Assembly: GCA_038120295.1 (NCBI GenBank)
Contig: JAYOLL010000028.1
Coordinates: 1 to 47,276 of the forward strand
Origin: JAYOEY01 sp038120295
Lineage (GTDB): Bacteria > Pseudomonadota > Alphaproteobacteria > MPNO01 > UBA2964
Reading direction: 5' to 3'
Length of the DNA stretch: 47,276 bases
Shown: one piece after another, positions 7,917-16,965 of the stretch
Layout: the number at the start of each line of letters is the position of its first letter
How positions within the stretch are numbered: position 1 is the first letter of the stretch
Program-made: the position numbers and the translations under genes
Notes under the pieces: generated by a model
The model's input: the letters and a program-made list of their open reading frames with translations, nothing else
The model's database searches: none
What the model was told of the DNA's origin: nothing

Positions 7917-8279
7917 ATGCAAAGGTTGAATGAATTACGCGCGCGTCGAAAACAACGGGTTCGTTCCGGGCTCCGTAAGAAGGGGACCTTGCGTCCTCGC
8001 CTTTCGGTATTCCGGTCAAACAAGAATATCTATGCGCAGATCATCGATGACCGCAGCGGGGCAACGCTCGCATCGGCGTCGACGATTGAAAAGGATCTGA
8101 AGGCGACTCTTAAATCAGGGTCGGGCAGGGACGCGGCAACTGCCGTCGGCAAGCTCCTGGGCGAACGTGCCGTTGCGAAAGGGGTTGCCGAGGCCGTTTT
8201 CGATCGCGGTTCCTACATCTATCACGGCCGTGTCAAGGCGCTAGCCGATGCCGCACGCGAAGCCGGACTGAAATTCTAG
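7917..8279 (+). CDS. rplR: 50S ribosomal protein L18
   Basis: The 120-residue product has a basic N-terminus (RARRKQRVRSGLRKKG), the core PRLSVFRSNKNIYAQIIDD and the end FDRGSYIYHGRVKALADAAR. L18 binds 5S rRNA together with L5 and L25. It starts 9 bp after rplF. Confidence 0.97.
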   Translation: MQRLNELRARRKQRVRSGLRKKGTLRPRLSVFRSNKNIYAQIIDDRSGATLASASTIEKDLKATLKSGSGRDAATAVGKLLGERAVAKGVAEAVFDRGSYIYHGRVKALADAAREAGLKF

Positions 8280-8294
8280 GGAAGGACGGAAAAA

Positions 8295-8915
8295 ATGGCA
8301 CGAGCGCCAGGAGGCAATCAGCGCGAAGGCGGCGGCCGTCGCCGTGGTCGCGGTGGAGAAGACGCCGAACAGTCTGATCTGGTAGACAAGCTGGTCAGCA
8401 TCAATCGCGTAGCCAAGGTTGTGAAGGGTGGCCGGCGGTTCGGTTTCGCCGCCCTGGTGGTCGTGGGCGATATGAAGGGACGCGTTGGATACGGATCCGG
8501 AAAAGCGCGCGAGGTGCCGGAGGCTATCCGTAAGGCTACCGAGCAGGCCAAAGGACGTCTTATTCGGGTGCCGCTGCGCGAAGGCCGTACGCTGCATCAC
8601 GATATCGAAGCGCGTTTCGGTGCAGGCAAGGTGATTTGCCGTGCAGCGCCTCCCGGTACCGGAATTATTGCCGGTGGCCCGATGCGCGCCGTGTTCGAAA
8701 CGCTGGGCGTTCAGGACGTTGTGGCAAAATCGAATGGCTCGCAGAACCCTTACAACATGGTCAAGGCTGCGTTTGAGGCCCTGAAACTGCTTCAGTCGCC
8801 GCGCGCCGTTGCGGCGCGGCGGGGCCGCAAGGTGTCCGATATTCTGGGACCGCGCGGCGGTGATGCGCCGACAGCCGAGCCGCAGTCCGAAGTGAGGGAG
8901 GCCGCGGATGGCTGA
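8295..8915 (+). CDS. rpsE: 30S ribosomal protein S5
   Basis: The 206-residue product has the S5 N-terminal domain (INRVAKVVKGGRRFGFAALV near residues 35-54) and the C-terminal domain with APPGTGIIAGGPMRAVFE. S5 affects decoding accuracy. The first 25 residues are Gly/Arg-rich and the last 25 are loosely conserved. Its end overlaps the rpmD start by 8 bp. Confidence 0.97.
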   Translation: MARAPGGNQREGGGRRRGRGGEDAEQSDLVDKLVSINRVAKVVKGGRRFGFAALVVVGDMKGRVGYGSGKAREVPEAIRKATEQAKGRLIRVPLREGRTLHHDIEARFGAGKVICRAAPPGTGIIAGGPMRAVFETLGVQDVVAKSNGSQNPYNMVKAAFEALKLLQSPRAVAARRGRKVSDILGPRGGDAPTAEPQSEVREAADG

Positions 8916-9096
8916 CGGAAAAATTCGGGTGACCCAGATCGGCAGTGCGATCGGGCGTCCAGCCGATCAGCGTCAGACGCTGATCGGGCTCGGGCTCAAC
9001 AAAATGCATCGGACGCGGGAACTTGAGGATACACCCGCGGTTCGGGGCATGATCAACAAGGTTAGCCATCTTGTCCGCGTCGAAGAAGCGGGCTGA
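8908..9096 (+). CDS. rpmD: 50S ribosomal protein L30
   Basis: The 62-residue product has the L30 pattern IRVTQIGSAIGRPADQRQTL followed by GLNKMHRTRELEDTPAVRGM. L30 is small and not universally required. Its start lies inside the end of rpsE (8-bp overlap), so translation is likely coupled. Confidence 0.96.
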   Translation: MADGKIRVTQIGSAIGRPADQRQTLIGLGLNKMHRTRELEDTPAVRGMINKVSHLVRVEEAG

Positions 9097-9118
9097 GGAC
9101 GGACAGGAGCATACGGTA

Positions 9119-9616
9119 ATGCGTTTGAACCAGATTTCCGATAATCCCGGCGCCACCCGGTCGCGCAAGCGCGTCGGTCGCGGGGCGTCGTCGGGGCTCG
9201 GCAAGACCAGCGGCAAGGGCCAGAAGGGCCAGAAATCGCGCAGCGGTGTGGCCATTAAGGGCTTCGAAGGCGGGCAGATGCCGATTTATCGGCGTCTTCC
9301 GAAGCGTGGTTTCACCAATGTTTTTCGGAAAAATTTCCGCGAGATCAATATCGGTCGTCTCCAGGCGGCGATTGACGCTGGCAAGATCGATGCGGGGAAG
9401 CCGATCGATGCGGAGACGCTCGTCGCTGCCGGCATGATCAAATCCGCGCGAGATGGCGTCCGGCTGCTTGCAAAAGGCGAGCTGAAAGCCAACATCACCA
9501 TAACCGTCGCCGGCGCGTCCAAGGCCGCCGTTTCGGCTGTTGAAGGTGCGGGTGGCACAGTGACCGTCACGATGCCGGCAAAAGCGCCCGCGGAGAACAA
9601 GGACGCCGCAGATTAA
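9119..9616 (+). CDS. rplO: 50S ribosomal protein L15
   Basis: The 165-residue product begins MRLNQISDNPGATRSRKRVG and has the Gly/Lys-rich L15 N-terminus, then FEGGQMPIYRRLPKRGF. ATG 9119 is preceded by GGACAGGAG. An upstream in-frame TTG at 9071 would overlap rpmD and add non-conserved residues, so it was not chosen. L15 organises 23S rRNA late in assembly. Confidence 0.95.
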   Translation: MRLNQISDNPGATRSRKRVGRGASSGLGKTSGKGQKGQKSRSGVAIKGFEGGQMPIYRRLPKRGFTNVFRKNFREINIGRLQAAIDAGKIDAGKPIDAETLVAAGMIKSARDGVRLLAKGELKANITITVAGASKAAVSAVEGAGGTVTVTMPAKAPAENKDAAD

Positions 9617-9635
9617 CCGCTGCGCCGGAATGTAA

Positions 9636-10979
9636 ATGGCATCTGCCGCAGAACAGCTCGCCGCCCATATCAATTTCGGGCAGCTTTCCAAGGCCACGGA
9701 GCTTAAGAAGCGTCTGTGGTTTACCCTTGGCGCGCTCGTCATATACCGGTTCGGTACCTACATCCCGCTGCCCGGAATCGATCCTTCAATCCTGAAGGAG
9801 ATATTTCAGCAGCAGGCCGGCGGTATTCTCGGCATGTTCAACATGTTTGCCGGTGGGGCCTTCGGGCGCATGACGATCTTTGCGCTCGGCATCATGCCGT
9901 ATATTTCAGCTGCGATTATCATGCAGCTGCTCACTGCCGTATCGCCGTATTTCGAACAGCTTAAGAAAGAAGGCGAGCCGGGTCGAAAGAAGATCAATCA
10001 GTATACGCGATACGGCACGGTCGTTCTGTCACTGTTCCAGGGTTACGGGATCGCGGTAGGGCTTGAGGGCATGACAGGGTCGGAGGGCTCTGCGGTTATC
10101 GATCCGGGAATGTTCTTTCGTGCAACGACTGTGATCACCCTTGTCGGCGGCACGATGTTCCTGATGTGGCTCGGCGAACAGATCACGGCCCGCGGCGTTG
10201 GCAACGGCATTTCGCTTATCATTTTCGCGGGCATCGTCGCGGAACTCCCGTCCGCACTGGCCGGGACCTTGGAACTGGGCCGCACCGGCGCACTTTCCGC
10301 TGCGCTTATCGTTTTCCTGCTGGTTATGGCGGTCGCGGTCATAACCATCATCGTCTTCGTTGAAAGGGCGCAACGAAGAGTCATAGTGCAATATCCAAAG
10401 CGGCAGGTTGGCAACAAGATGTTCGGCGGCGACAGTTCTCATCTGCCGCTCAAGATCAACACTGCGGGCGTCATTCCACCGATTTTCGCCAGTTCTCTTC
10501 TGCTGTTGCCGCTGACCATCGCAGGTTTCAGCGCTGACCAGGGGCCGGAGTGGCTGTCTACGATTACCGCCTATCTCGGTCGTGGGCAGCCGGTATATCT
10601 GCTGACATATTCCGCGCTCATAGTCTTCTTTGCGTTTTTCTATACCTCCGTCGTTTTCAATCCGACGGAAACAGCTGACAATCTGAAGAAGAACGGCGGA
10701 TTCGTTCCCGGCATCCGGCCAGGCAAGAACACTGCTGAGCATCTCGATTATATCTTGACCCGGATTACTGTTTTTGGCGCGTTATACCTGCTTGCCATCA
10801 GCATTCTTCCGGAGTTGTTGATCTCGCAATATGCTGTTCCGTTCTATTTCGGCGGCACTTCCCTGCTCATTGTCGTTACGGTGACAATGGATACTGTCGC
10901 TCAGGTTCAGTCGCACCTGCTGGCGCACCAATATGAAGGTCTGATCAAGAAGTCGCGCCTGCGGGGAAGGCGTGGATGA
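9636..10979 (+). CDS. secY: Protein translocase channel subunit SecY
   Basis: The 447-residue product is the ten-helix SecY channel of the inner membrane. Visible landmarks are the plug-proximal GILGMFNMFAGGAF segment, the motif YPKRQVGNKMFGG in the long cytoplasmic loop, and the C-terminal GIRPGKNTAEHLDYILTRIT. SecY moves unfolded proteins with SecA and inserts membrane proteins with the ribosome. It starts 19 bp after rplO and overlaps adk by 4 bp. Confidence 0.97.
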   Translation: MASAAEQLAAHINFGQLSKATELKKRLWFTLGALVIYRFGTYIPLPGIDPSILKEIFQQQAGGILGMFNMFAGGAFGRMTIFALGIMPYISAAIIMQLLTAVSPYFEQLKKEGEPGRKKINQYTRYGTVVLSLFQGYGIAVGLEGMTGSEGSAVIDPGMFFRATTVITLVGGTMFLMWLGEQITARGVGNGISLIIFAGIVAELPSALAGTLELGRTGALSAALIVFLLVMAVAVITIIVFVERAQRRVIVQYPKRQVGNKMFGGDSSHLPLKINTAGVIPPIFASSLLLLPLTIAGFSADQGPEWLSTITAYLGRGQPVYLLTYSALIVFFAFFYTSVVFNPTETADNLKKNGGFVPGIRPGKNTAEHLDYILTRITVFGALYLLAISILPELLISQYAVPFYFGGTSLLIVVTVTMDTVAQVQSHLLAHQYEGLIKKSRLRGRRG

Positions 10980-11626
10980 GGCTGATATTCCTGGGACCAC
11001 CTGGCTCAGGCAAAGGAACGCAGGCACAGGAGCTGAAACGACGTTACAACATCGTCCAGCTCTCAACCGGCGAGATGCTTCGGGAAGCCATCCGATCCGG
11101 CGATGACCTTGGCAAGGAAGTAAAGGACATCATGGAGGCCGGTTCTTTGGTATCGGACGAAATCATTGTTCGCATGATCGAGGACAGGATTGAGAAACCG
11201 GATTGCGACCACGGATTTATTCTCGATGGTGTGCCGAGGACAGTTGCCCAGGCGGAGGCGCTGGATTCGATGCTGGCATCGAAGAACAGTGCTGTCGACC
11301 ATGTCATTGCGCTTAAGGTCGACATGGAAGTCCTGATCCGTCGTATAGGCGGCCGGTTTAGCTGTGAGGATTGCGGCGCCGGTTACCACGACGAATTCAA
11401 ACCGCCCGAAAAAGAAGGGGTGTGCGATATTTGCGGCGGAACGAACTTTTCCCGGCGTTCTGACGACAATCCGGAAACGGTGCGGGCCCGGCTTGAGGCT
11501 TATGAGGCCCAGACCGCTCCGCTTTTGCCCTATTACCGGGAAAAAGGCCTGCTAAGCACTATCAATGCGATGGCTGGAATAGACGAAGTAACGGCTTCAA
11601 TCGAAAAGATTTTGTCTGAAGCGTGA
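10976..11626 (+). CDS. adk: Adenylate kinase, zinc-binding LID type
   Basis: The 216-residue product catalyses ATP + AMP = 2 ADP. The P-loop GPPGSGKGT is at residues 7-15. The long LID carries four cysteines (C130, C133, C150, C153) in two CxxC pairs, the structural zinc site found in Gram-positive and some proteobacterial enzymes but not in E. coli Adk. The ATG overlaps the secY stop, the usual secY-adk coupling in alphaproteobacteria. Confidence 0.96.
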   Translation: MRLIFLGPPGSGKGTQAQELKRRYNIVQLSTGEMLREAIRSGDDLGKEVKDIMEAGSLVSDEIIVRMIEDRIEKPDCDHGFILDGVPRTVAQAEALDSMLASKNSAVDHVIALKVDMEVLIRRIGGRFSCEDCGAGYHDEFKPPEKEGVCDICGGTNFSRRSDDNPETVRARLEAYEAQTAPLLPYYREKGLLSTINAMAGIDEVTASIEKILSEA

Positions 11627-11629
11627 TTG

Positions 11630-11657
11630 TTGACTTGACGACGGCAGTACCTATAAT
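11630..11657 (+). promoter_or_regulatory. Sigma70-type promoter for rpsM-rpsK-rpoA-rplQ
   Basis: TTGACT (11630-11635), a 16-bp spacer and a perfect TATAAT (11652-11657) lie just after the adk stop and 72 bp before the rpsM ATG. A second TTGACG at 11635-11640 is only 11 bp from the -10 and is a worse partner. This suggests that the alpha-operon genes can be transcribed separately from the S10-spc part. Seen in sequence; activity is inferred. Confidence 0.75.
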
Positions 11658-11660
11658 CCC

Positions 11661-11674
11661 GGGCCTTCGGGCTC
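11661..11674 (+). other. UUCG tetraloop hairpin near the transcript start
   Basis: GGGCC-TTCG-GGCTC forms a 5-bp stem (one G-U pair) closed by a very stable UUCG tetraloop. It lies 3 bp after the -10 box, so it would be at or near the 5' end of the rpsM transcript. It could protect the mRNA end. The start point is not known, so the role is a guess. Confidence 0.45.
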
Positions 11675-11729
11675 AAGTGAAATCGACGGAAAAACAAGGC
11701 GGTTAACGCCAATTCGAGGAGAATTCGGC

Positions 11730-12092
11730 ATGGCGCGCATAGCGGGCATCAATCTACCGAACAAGCCGACCTGGGTCGCGCTGACCTATATCCATGGGAT
11801 CGGCCCGACATCGGCAAAGAAAATCTGCGAAACCACCGGTGTGGCGGCGACCCAGAGGATCGACGAACTGAGCGACGACGAACTCGGGCGCATCAGGGAA
11901 CTTATCGATCAGAGCTTCAAGATCGAGGGTGAACTGCGCCGCGAAACCGCAATGAATATCAAGCGCCTGATGGACCTTGGCTGCTATCGCGGTCTGCGTC
12001 ATCGGCGCGGGATGCCGGTGCGGGGTCAGAGGACGCATACCAACGCACGCACCCGGAAGGGTCGGGCGCGGCCGATTACCGGCAAGAAATAG
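11730..12092 (+). CDS. rpsM: 30S ribosomal protein S13
   Basis: The 120-residue product begins MARIAGINLPNKPTWVALTY and ends with the basic tail RTHTNARTRKGRARPITGKK. S13 contacts the P-site tRNA and the 50S head bridges. The ATG follows GAGGAGAATTCGGC. It is the first gene after the internal promoter. Confidence 0.97.
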   Translation: MARIAGINLPNKPTWVALTYIHGIGPTSAKKICETTGVAATQRIDELSDDELGRIRELIDQSFKIEGELRRETAMNIKRLMDLGCYRGLRHRRGMPVRGQRTHTNARTRKGRARPITGKK

Positions 12093-12122
12093 ACGCCAGC
12101 GAAAGACAGACGGGAAAATACC

Positions 12123-12515
12123 ATGGCACGGCAAGCTGCAGCGCGCGTACGGCGTCGCGAGAAAAAGAACATTACGTCGGGCATCGCGCACGTAAACGCG
12201 ACCTTCAACAACACGATGATTACGATCGCCGACGCGCAAGGCAATACGATCGCCTGGTCGTCGGCCGGGTCGTCCGGTTTCAAGGGGTCGCGTAAATCGA
12301 CCCCCTACGCGGCGCAGATGGCGGCGGAAGATGCCGGTCGCAAGGCGATGGAACATGGGATGAAAACGCTGGAAGTTGAGGTGAAGGGCCCCGGTTCGGG
12401 CCGTGAGTCGGCTCTGCGGGCTCTTCAGACGGTCGGGTTTACCGTAACGTCGATTCGCGATGTGACGCCCATCCCGCATAACGGTTGCCGGCCCCGCAAG
12501 CGCCGCAGGGTATAG
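12123..12515 (+). CDS. rpsK: 30S ribosomal protein S11
   Basis: The 130-residue product has the S11 core HVNATFNNTMITIADAQGNT and the signature near the end (IRDVTPIPHNGCRPRKRRRV). S11 lies on the 30S platform by the mRNA exit. It follows rpsM by 30 bp. Confidence 0.97.
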   Translation: MARQAAARVRRREKKNITSGIAHVNATFNNTMITIADAQGNTIAWSSAGSSGFKGSRKSTPYAAQMAAEDAGRKAMEHGMKTLEVEVKGPGSGRESALRALQTVGFTVTSIRDVTPIPHNGCRPRKRRRV

Positions 12516-12534
12516 CGGCAACCCGAATTCGCGC

Positions 12535-12554
12535 GGTCGTTTCGCAAAGCGACC
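12535..12554 (+). other. Imperfect hairpin in the rpsK-rpoA gap
   Basis: GGTCG-TTT-CGC-AAA-G-CGACC can fold into an 8-bp stem with one bulged G. There is no U tract, so it is not an intrinsic terminator. It may be an RNA processing or stability element in the 96-bp gap before rpoA. The evidence is only the visible symmetry. Confidence 0.3.
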
Positions 12555-12611
12555 AATTGGAAATTTACAGCACGCCGTCCAGTGACGGCCGAGCAGAATG
12601 AGGTCATACCG

Positions 12612-13628
12612 GTGATTCAGAAGAACTGGCAGGAACTAATTAAACCCAACAAGCTAGAAATCACGCCCGGCATGGACGGAACGCGCAACGCGACCATTGT
12701 CGTGGAACCGCTCGAACGTGGTTTTGGTATGACGCTCGGCAATGCTCTACGCCGCGTTCTGCTGTCGTCGCTTCAGGGGGCCGCGGTGACGGCTGTCCAG
12801 ATCGACGGCGTACTTCACGAATTCTCGTCGATTCCGGGCGTCCGCGAAGACGTGACGGACATCGTACTCAATCTCAAGGGGCTCGCGCTGCGCTATCATG
12901 GCGATACAACCCGCCGTATCTCGCTAACCGCGTCCGGTCCTGGCGAGGTCACTGCGGGCATGATCGATGCGTCGCACGATGTTGAGATCGTTGACCCGGA
13001 TCTGGTGATTTGTACTCTGGACGATGATGCCAAGATCAATATGGAAATGACCATCACCACCGGAAAGGGCTACGTTCCGGCGGTGCAGATGCGCGCTGAA
13101 GACGCTCCGATCGGTCTTATTCCGATCGATGCGGTCTACAGTCCGGTGCGGCGCGTTACGTTCCGCGTTTCCAATACCCGTGTCGGACAGGTGACCGACT
13201 ATGACAGCCTGTCTCTGGACGTGGAGACCGATGGCACTGTCGTCCCGGACGATGCGGTAGCGCTCGCCGCCCGCATCCTTCAGGACCAGCTTCAGACCTT
13301 CATTAATTTCGAAGAGCCCACGGCAAGCGTTGAGGCCGAATCTGCGGCGGAGCCCAGGTTCAACAAGAACCTGCTGCGTAAGGTCGATGAACTGGAGCTT
13401 TCCGTTCGGTCGGCTAATTGCCTCAAGAACGACAACATCATTTATATCGGCGACCTGGTTCAGAAATCCGAGCAGGAAATGCTGCGCACCCCGAATTTCG
13501 GGCGGAAATCGCTGAACGAGATCAAGGAAGTCCTGTCCCAGATGGGGCTTCACCTCGGGATGGAAATTACCGAATGGCCGCCCGAGAATATCGAAGAAAT
13601 GGCCAAGCGGCTGGAAGAACCCTACTGA
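12612..13628 (+). CDS. rpoA: DNA-directed RNA polymerase alpha subunit
   Basis: The chosen start GTG 12612 gives 338 aa beginning MIQKNWQELIKPNKLEI, the standard alphaproteobacterial RpoA N-terminus, with GAGG at 12600-12603 as ribosome binding site. A longer reading from GTG 12582 adds ten unconserved residues. The N-terminal domain has LERGFGMTLGNALRRVLLSS, which dimerises alpha and starts polymerase assembly. The C-terminal domain (about 260-338) has the helix-hairpin-helix region with NCLKNDNIIYIGDLV that binds UP elements and activators. Confidence 0.96.
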   Translation: MIQKNWQELIKPNKLEITPGMDGTRNATIVVEPLERGFGMTLGNALRRVLLSSLQGAAVTAVQIDGVLHEFSSIPGVREDVTDIVLNLKGLALRYHGDTTRRISLTASGPGEVTAGMIDASHDVEIVDPDLVICTLDDDAKINMEMTITTGKGYVPAVQMRAEDAPIGLIPIDAVYSPVRRVTFRVSNTRVGQVTDYDSLSLDVETDGTVVPDDAVALAARILQDQLQTFINFEEPTASVEAESAAEPRFNKNLLRKVDELELSVRSANCLKNDNIIYIGDLVQKSEQEMLRTPNFGRKSLNEIKEVLSQMGLHLGMEITEWPPENIEEMAKRLEEPY

Positions 13629-13641
13629 GGAAGTATGAGTC

Positions 13642-14079
13642 ATGCGTCATAGACTAAGCGGCCGCAAGCTGAACCGCACGACACCGCATCGTAAAGCCCT
13701 GTTTCGCAACATGGCCTGCGCTCTGATCAAGCACGAGCAGATCACGACCACCCTGCCGAAGGCGAAGGAATTGCGCCCGGTCGTCGAAAAGCTCGTCACG
13801 CTGGGGAAGCGTGGTGGGCTCCACGCCCGGCGCCAGGCTCTGAGTCGGCTGAACAACGATTCCGCCATGGTCGAGAAGCTTTTCGGCGCTATTGCCGACC
13901 GTTATGCCGATCGGGCGGGCGGGTATACCCGAGTGATGAAGGCAGGTTTCCGTTATGGCGATAACGCGCCTATGGCGGTGATCGAGTTCGTCGATCGCGA
14001 TCCGGACGCGAAAGGTCAGGATTCGGGCCCGTTGCCCGAGTTGATGGAGCAAGAAGAACGGATGGCTGCGACCGCCTGA
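13642..14079 (+). CDS. rplQ: 50S ribosomal protein L17
   Basis: The 145-residue product begins MRHRLSGRKLNRTTPHRKAL, the L17 signature, followed by TTLPKAKELRPVVEKLVTLG. L17 sits near the exit tunnel. It is the last gene of the ribosomal cluster, 13 bp after rpoA, and is followed by a strong terminator. Confidence 0.97.
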   Translation: MRHRLSGRKLNRTTPHRKALFRNMACALIKHEQITTTLPKAKELRPVVEKLVTLGKRGGLHARRQALSRLNNDSAMVEKLFGAIADRYADRAGGYTRVMKAGFRYGDNAPMAVIEFVDRDPDAKGQDSGPLPELMEQEERMAATA

Positions 14080-14103
14080 TACGGTTGCAATCACGGGAAT
14101 TCG

Positions 14104-14134
14104 AGAGGCGGCGGCAACGCCGCCTCTTTTGTTT
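14104..14134 (+). terminator. Intrinsic terminator after rplQ
   Basis: A 10-bp GC-rich stem (AGAGGCGGCG at 14104-14113 and CGCCGCCTCT at 14118-14127) is closed by a GCAA tetraloop and followed by TTTGTTTT. It lies 25 bp after the rplQ stop and closes the ribosomal protein cluster. Confidence 0.92.
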
Positions 14135-14189
14135 TCCGGATACCGGTCCTTCGATTACTATGCCGCATTCTTGGAAGAGGGCAGGTAGC

Positions 14190-15614
14190 GTGCGGCCTAT
14201 GACGGTAAGAAGGCTTCTCTATTCTACGATTGTCGTAGTACTGGCGCTGTCAGCGTCTTCCGGCGCAGTAATCGCGCAAAAGCGCATTCCCGAATCCCGG
14301 AGCCAGGTAACGCTGTCCTATGCGCCTTTGGTGAAGAAGGCGGCTCCAAGCGTCGTCAATATCTATACCAAGCGGGTGGTTCAAAGCCGGCGCTCGCCTT
14401 TCTTTAACGATCCGTTTTTTCGCCAGTTTTTCGGAGACGCCTTCAATTTCGGCGCCCCGCGCAAGCGGGTGGAGAACTCGCTTGGCTCCGGCGTTATCGT
14501 GCGGACGGAAGGTGTGATCGTTACCAACCACCACGTGATCGACAAGGCGGACCAGATCATCGTGGTCCTGTCCGACCGGCGGGAAATGCAGGCGAAAGTC
14601 ATTCTGTCGGACGAGAAGACCGATCTCGCCATCCTCCGGGTCGATGCCGGCGAAGAGAGGCTGCCATTTCTGCGCCTGCGCGATTCCGATGATCTGGAAG
14701 TCGGCGACCTCGTTCTGGCAATCGGAAACCCGTTCGGCGTCGGGCAGACCGTAACGAGCGGGATCGTATCGGCGCTTGCGCGAGCGGCCGATAACATTTC
14801 CGATTTCAGCTTCTTTATTCAGACCGACGCCGCCATTAACCCGGGTAATTCGGGGGGCGCGCTGATCGCCATGGACGGGAGTCTTGTCGGCATCAATACG
14901 GCAATCTACAGCCGGAGCGGCGGTTCACAGGGCATCGGATTCGCCATTCCGGCCAATATGGTCGCGCAGGTTGTGGAGAGCGCGGTAAAAGGCTCCAAGA
15001 TCATCCGGCCCTGGTTCGGCGGCACGGGCCAGTCCGTTACCACCGATCTGGCAGGCGCGCTCGGGCTGAAGCGGCCCGTAGGCGTTCTGGTTTCCGAGAT
15101 GCACAGGATTGGCCCCGCGCGCAAGGCCGGCCTTAAACCAAGCGACGTTATCCTGGAGTTCAACGGCAAAGAGGTTGTCGATCCGCGCTCGTTGCGTTTC
15201 CGGATCGCGACGATGCCGGTAGGCGGTACGGCATCACTGACGGTCGTCAGGAAGGGAAAGAAACTGCGTCTTTCCCTCCCTCTGGAAGCGCCGCCGGAAA
15301 TACCGCCAAGAAGAGTGACCCGATTGAAGGGGCAGCACCCCCTCGCAGGCGTGACAGTCGCGAACATGTCGCCGGCGCTCGCCGAAGAACTATCGCTGGA
15401 TCATGGGCTGCAGGGTGTCATTGTACTCGATATCGCGCGCGGCAGCCCGGCACGCCGGATCGGGCTTCGTCCTGGGGATATTCTTTCTCGGGTCAATTCC
15501 AGAAAGGTCGACAGGGTCCGGTCTGCGGTGAGTGTCTTGAAGGATCAGGTCTCCTCATGGCGGATTTCGGTGATCCGGGACGGGCGGGAACTGACGGTCG
15601 TGATCGATGGCTGA
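14190..15614 (+). CDS. degP: Periplasmic serine protease, HtrA/DegP family
   Basis: The 474-residue product has a signal-like hydrophobic stretch (about residues 8-29), a trypsin-like domain with the triad H115 (TNHHVID), D145 (KTDLAIL) and S221 (NPGNSGGAL), and two PDZ domains (about 285-370 and 395-470). It degrades or refolds damaged envelope proteins. GTG 14190 has GAGG nine bases upstream. ATG 14160 and ATG 14199 are alternatives in the same frame, so the first 3-13 residues are uncertain. Its end overlaps rarA by 8 bp. Confidence 0.9.
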   Translation: MRPMTVRRLLYSTIVVVLALSASSGAVIAQKRIPESRSQVTLSYAPLVKKAAPSVVNIYTKRVVQSRRSPFFNDPFFRQFFGDAFNFGAPRKRVENSLGSGVIVRTEGVIVTNHHVIDKADQIIVVLSDRREMQAKVILSDEKTDLAILRVDAGEERLPFLRLRDSDDLEVGDLVLAIGNPFGVGQTVTSGIVSALARAADNISDFSFFIQTDAAINPGNSGGALIAMDGSLVGINTAIYSRSGGSQGIGFAIPANMVAQVVESAVKGSKIIRPWFGGTGQSVTTDLAGALGLKRPVGVLVSEMHRIGPARKAGLKPSDVILEFNGKEVVDPRSLRFRIATMPVGGTASLTVVRKGKKLRLSLPLEAPPEIPPRRVTRLKGQHPLAGVTVANMSPALAEELSLDHGLQGVIVLDIARGSPARRIGLRPGDILSRVNSRKVDRVRSAVSVLKDQVSSWRISVIRDGRELTVVIDG

Positions 15615-16956
15615 CAGCGCGGCGACCGGAAGCCTGTTCGAAGCGCAAGCTCCCCGACCACTTGCGGACAGGCTACGACCGGCGGATCTGTCGGAAGTGG
15701 TGGGGCAGGCGCACCTGCTGGGGCCGGACGGTCCGCTTGCCCGGCTGGTGAAGGCGGGGTCGCTGGTGTCCATGATCCTCTGGGGACCGCCCGGCACCGG
15801 TAAGACGACGATTGCGCGACTGCTCGCGGAACAGTCCGGCCTGCGGTTTGTTCTGCTGTCGGCGATCTTCTCCGGTGTTGCCGATCTTCGAAAGGTTTTC
15901 GAGGAAGCCAGAGCGGCGCGCGTGGCGGGGCAGGGGACCCTGCTGTTCGTTGACGAGATTCACCGGTTTAACCGGGCGCAGCAGGACGGGTTCCTGCCCT
16001 GTGTAGAGGACGGAACCGTCATCCTGATCGGGGCGACGACGGAGAACCCGTCCTTCGAACTGAATCCGCCACTCCTTTCGAGGTGTCAGATTTTCGTGTT
16101 GAACCGCCTTGACGATGCGGCGCAGGAGGAATTGCTGACCCGGGCCGAAACCGAAACAGGCAAGCCGTTGCCGGTTACGGACGAGGCGCGCTCCGCCCTG
16201 CGTGCTATGGCGGATGGCGACGGACGCTATCTGCTTAACATGACCGAGGCGCTATACCTGCTCTCGCCCCCCGAACCGCTCGGCGTCAAGGAACTGGCGG
16301 AAGCAGTACAAAGGCGCTCGCCGCTATACGACAAGGGGCAGGAGAGTCACTACAACCTGATTAGCGCTCTGCATAAGTCGCTGCGGGCCTCGGATGCGGA
16401 TGCGTCGCTTTACTGGCTGGCGCGCATGCTGACGGGCGGGGAAGACCCGCTTTATATCGTACGTCGGCTGGTCCGGTTCGCATCCGAGGATGTCGGGCTG
16501 GCGGATCCGGCGGCCCTGACGCAGGCGCTGGCGGCCTGGGACAGTTTCGAACGGCTGGGCTCGCCTGAAGGCGAACTGGCGATTGCACAGGCGGTGCTGT
16601 ACCTTGCGACCGCACCGAAATCGAATGCCGCCTACCGGGCCCTGGGGGCCGCGATGCGGTCGGCCAGGAATTCCGGATCTCTCATGCCGCCGAAGAACAT
16701 ACTCAACGCGCCGACAGGCCTGATGAAGGATATCGGATATGGCGACGGTTATGCCTACGACCACGATGCCCCTGGCGGTTTCTCGGGGCAGAACTGTTTT
16801 CCCGACGACATGCCGCGCGAGACCTATTACCGCCCGGTAGACCGCGGTTTTGAACGCGACGTCGCCAAGCGTCTCGCCTGGTGGGCGAAACGGCGCCAGG
16901 TTCGGGATGTAGATGGACCCAGCGCTGGGCCTCGCGATGGTTCCGGCAACGGGTAG
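15607..16956 (+). CDS. rarA: Replication-associated recombination protein A, clamp-loader-like AAA+ ATPase
   Basis: The 449-residue product has Walker A GPPGTGKT (60-67), Walker B LLFVDEIHRF with D116/E117, and the sensor segment GATTENPSFELNPPLLSRCQ. The C-terminal half is the MgsA/RarA tetramerisation region. RarA acts at stalled replication forks. The first 8 bp overlap degP, so the two are translated together. The gene order degP-rarA-crcB-rluC is common in Rhodospirillales-type genomes (recalled, not checked). Confidence 0.94.
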   Translation: MADSAATGSLFEAQAPRPLADRLRPADLSEVVGQAHLLGPDGPLARLVKAGSLVSMILWGPPGTGKTTIARLLAEQSGLRFVLLSAIFSGVADLRKVFEEARAARVAGQGTLLFVDEIHRFNRAQQDGFLPCVEDGTVILIGATTENPSFELNPPLLSRCQIFVLNRLDDAAQEELLTRAETETGKPLPVTDEARSALRAMADGDGRYLLNMTEALYLLSPPEPLGVKELAEAVQRRSPLYDKGQESHYNLISALHKSLRASDADASLYWLARMLTGGEDPLYIVRRLVRFASEDVGLADPAALTQALAAWDSFERLGSPEGELAIAQAVLYLATAPKSNAAYRALGAAMRSARNSGSLMPPKNILNAPTGLMKDIGYGDGYAYDHDAPGGFSGQNCFPDDMPRETYYRPVDRGFERDVAKRLAWWAKRRQVRDVDGPSAGPRDGSGNG

Positions 16957-16965
16957 GATGGACGG

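Noticed and set aside
16957..16965. Fluoride riboswitch before crcB
   Set aside because: Only 9 bp separate rarA and crcB, and no leader structure is possible.
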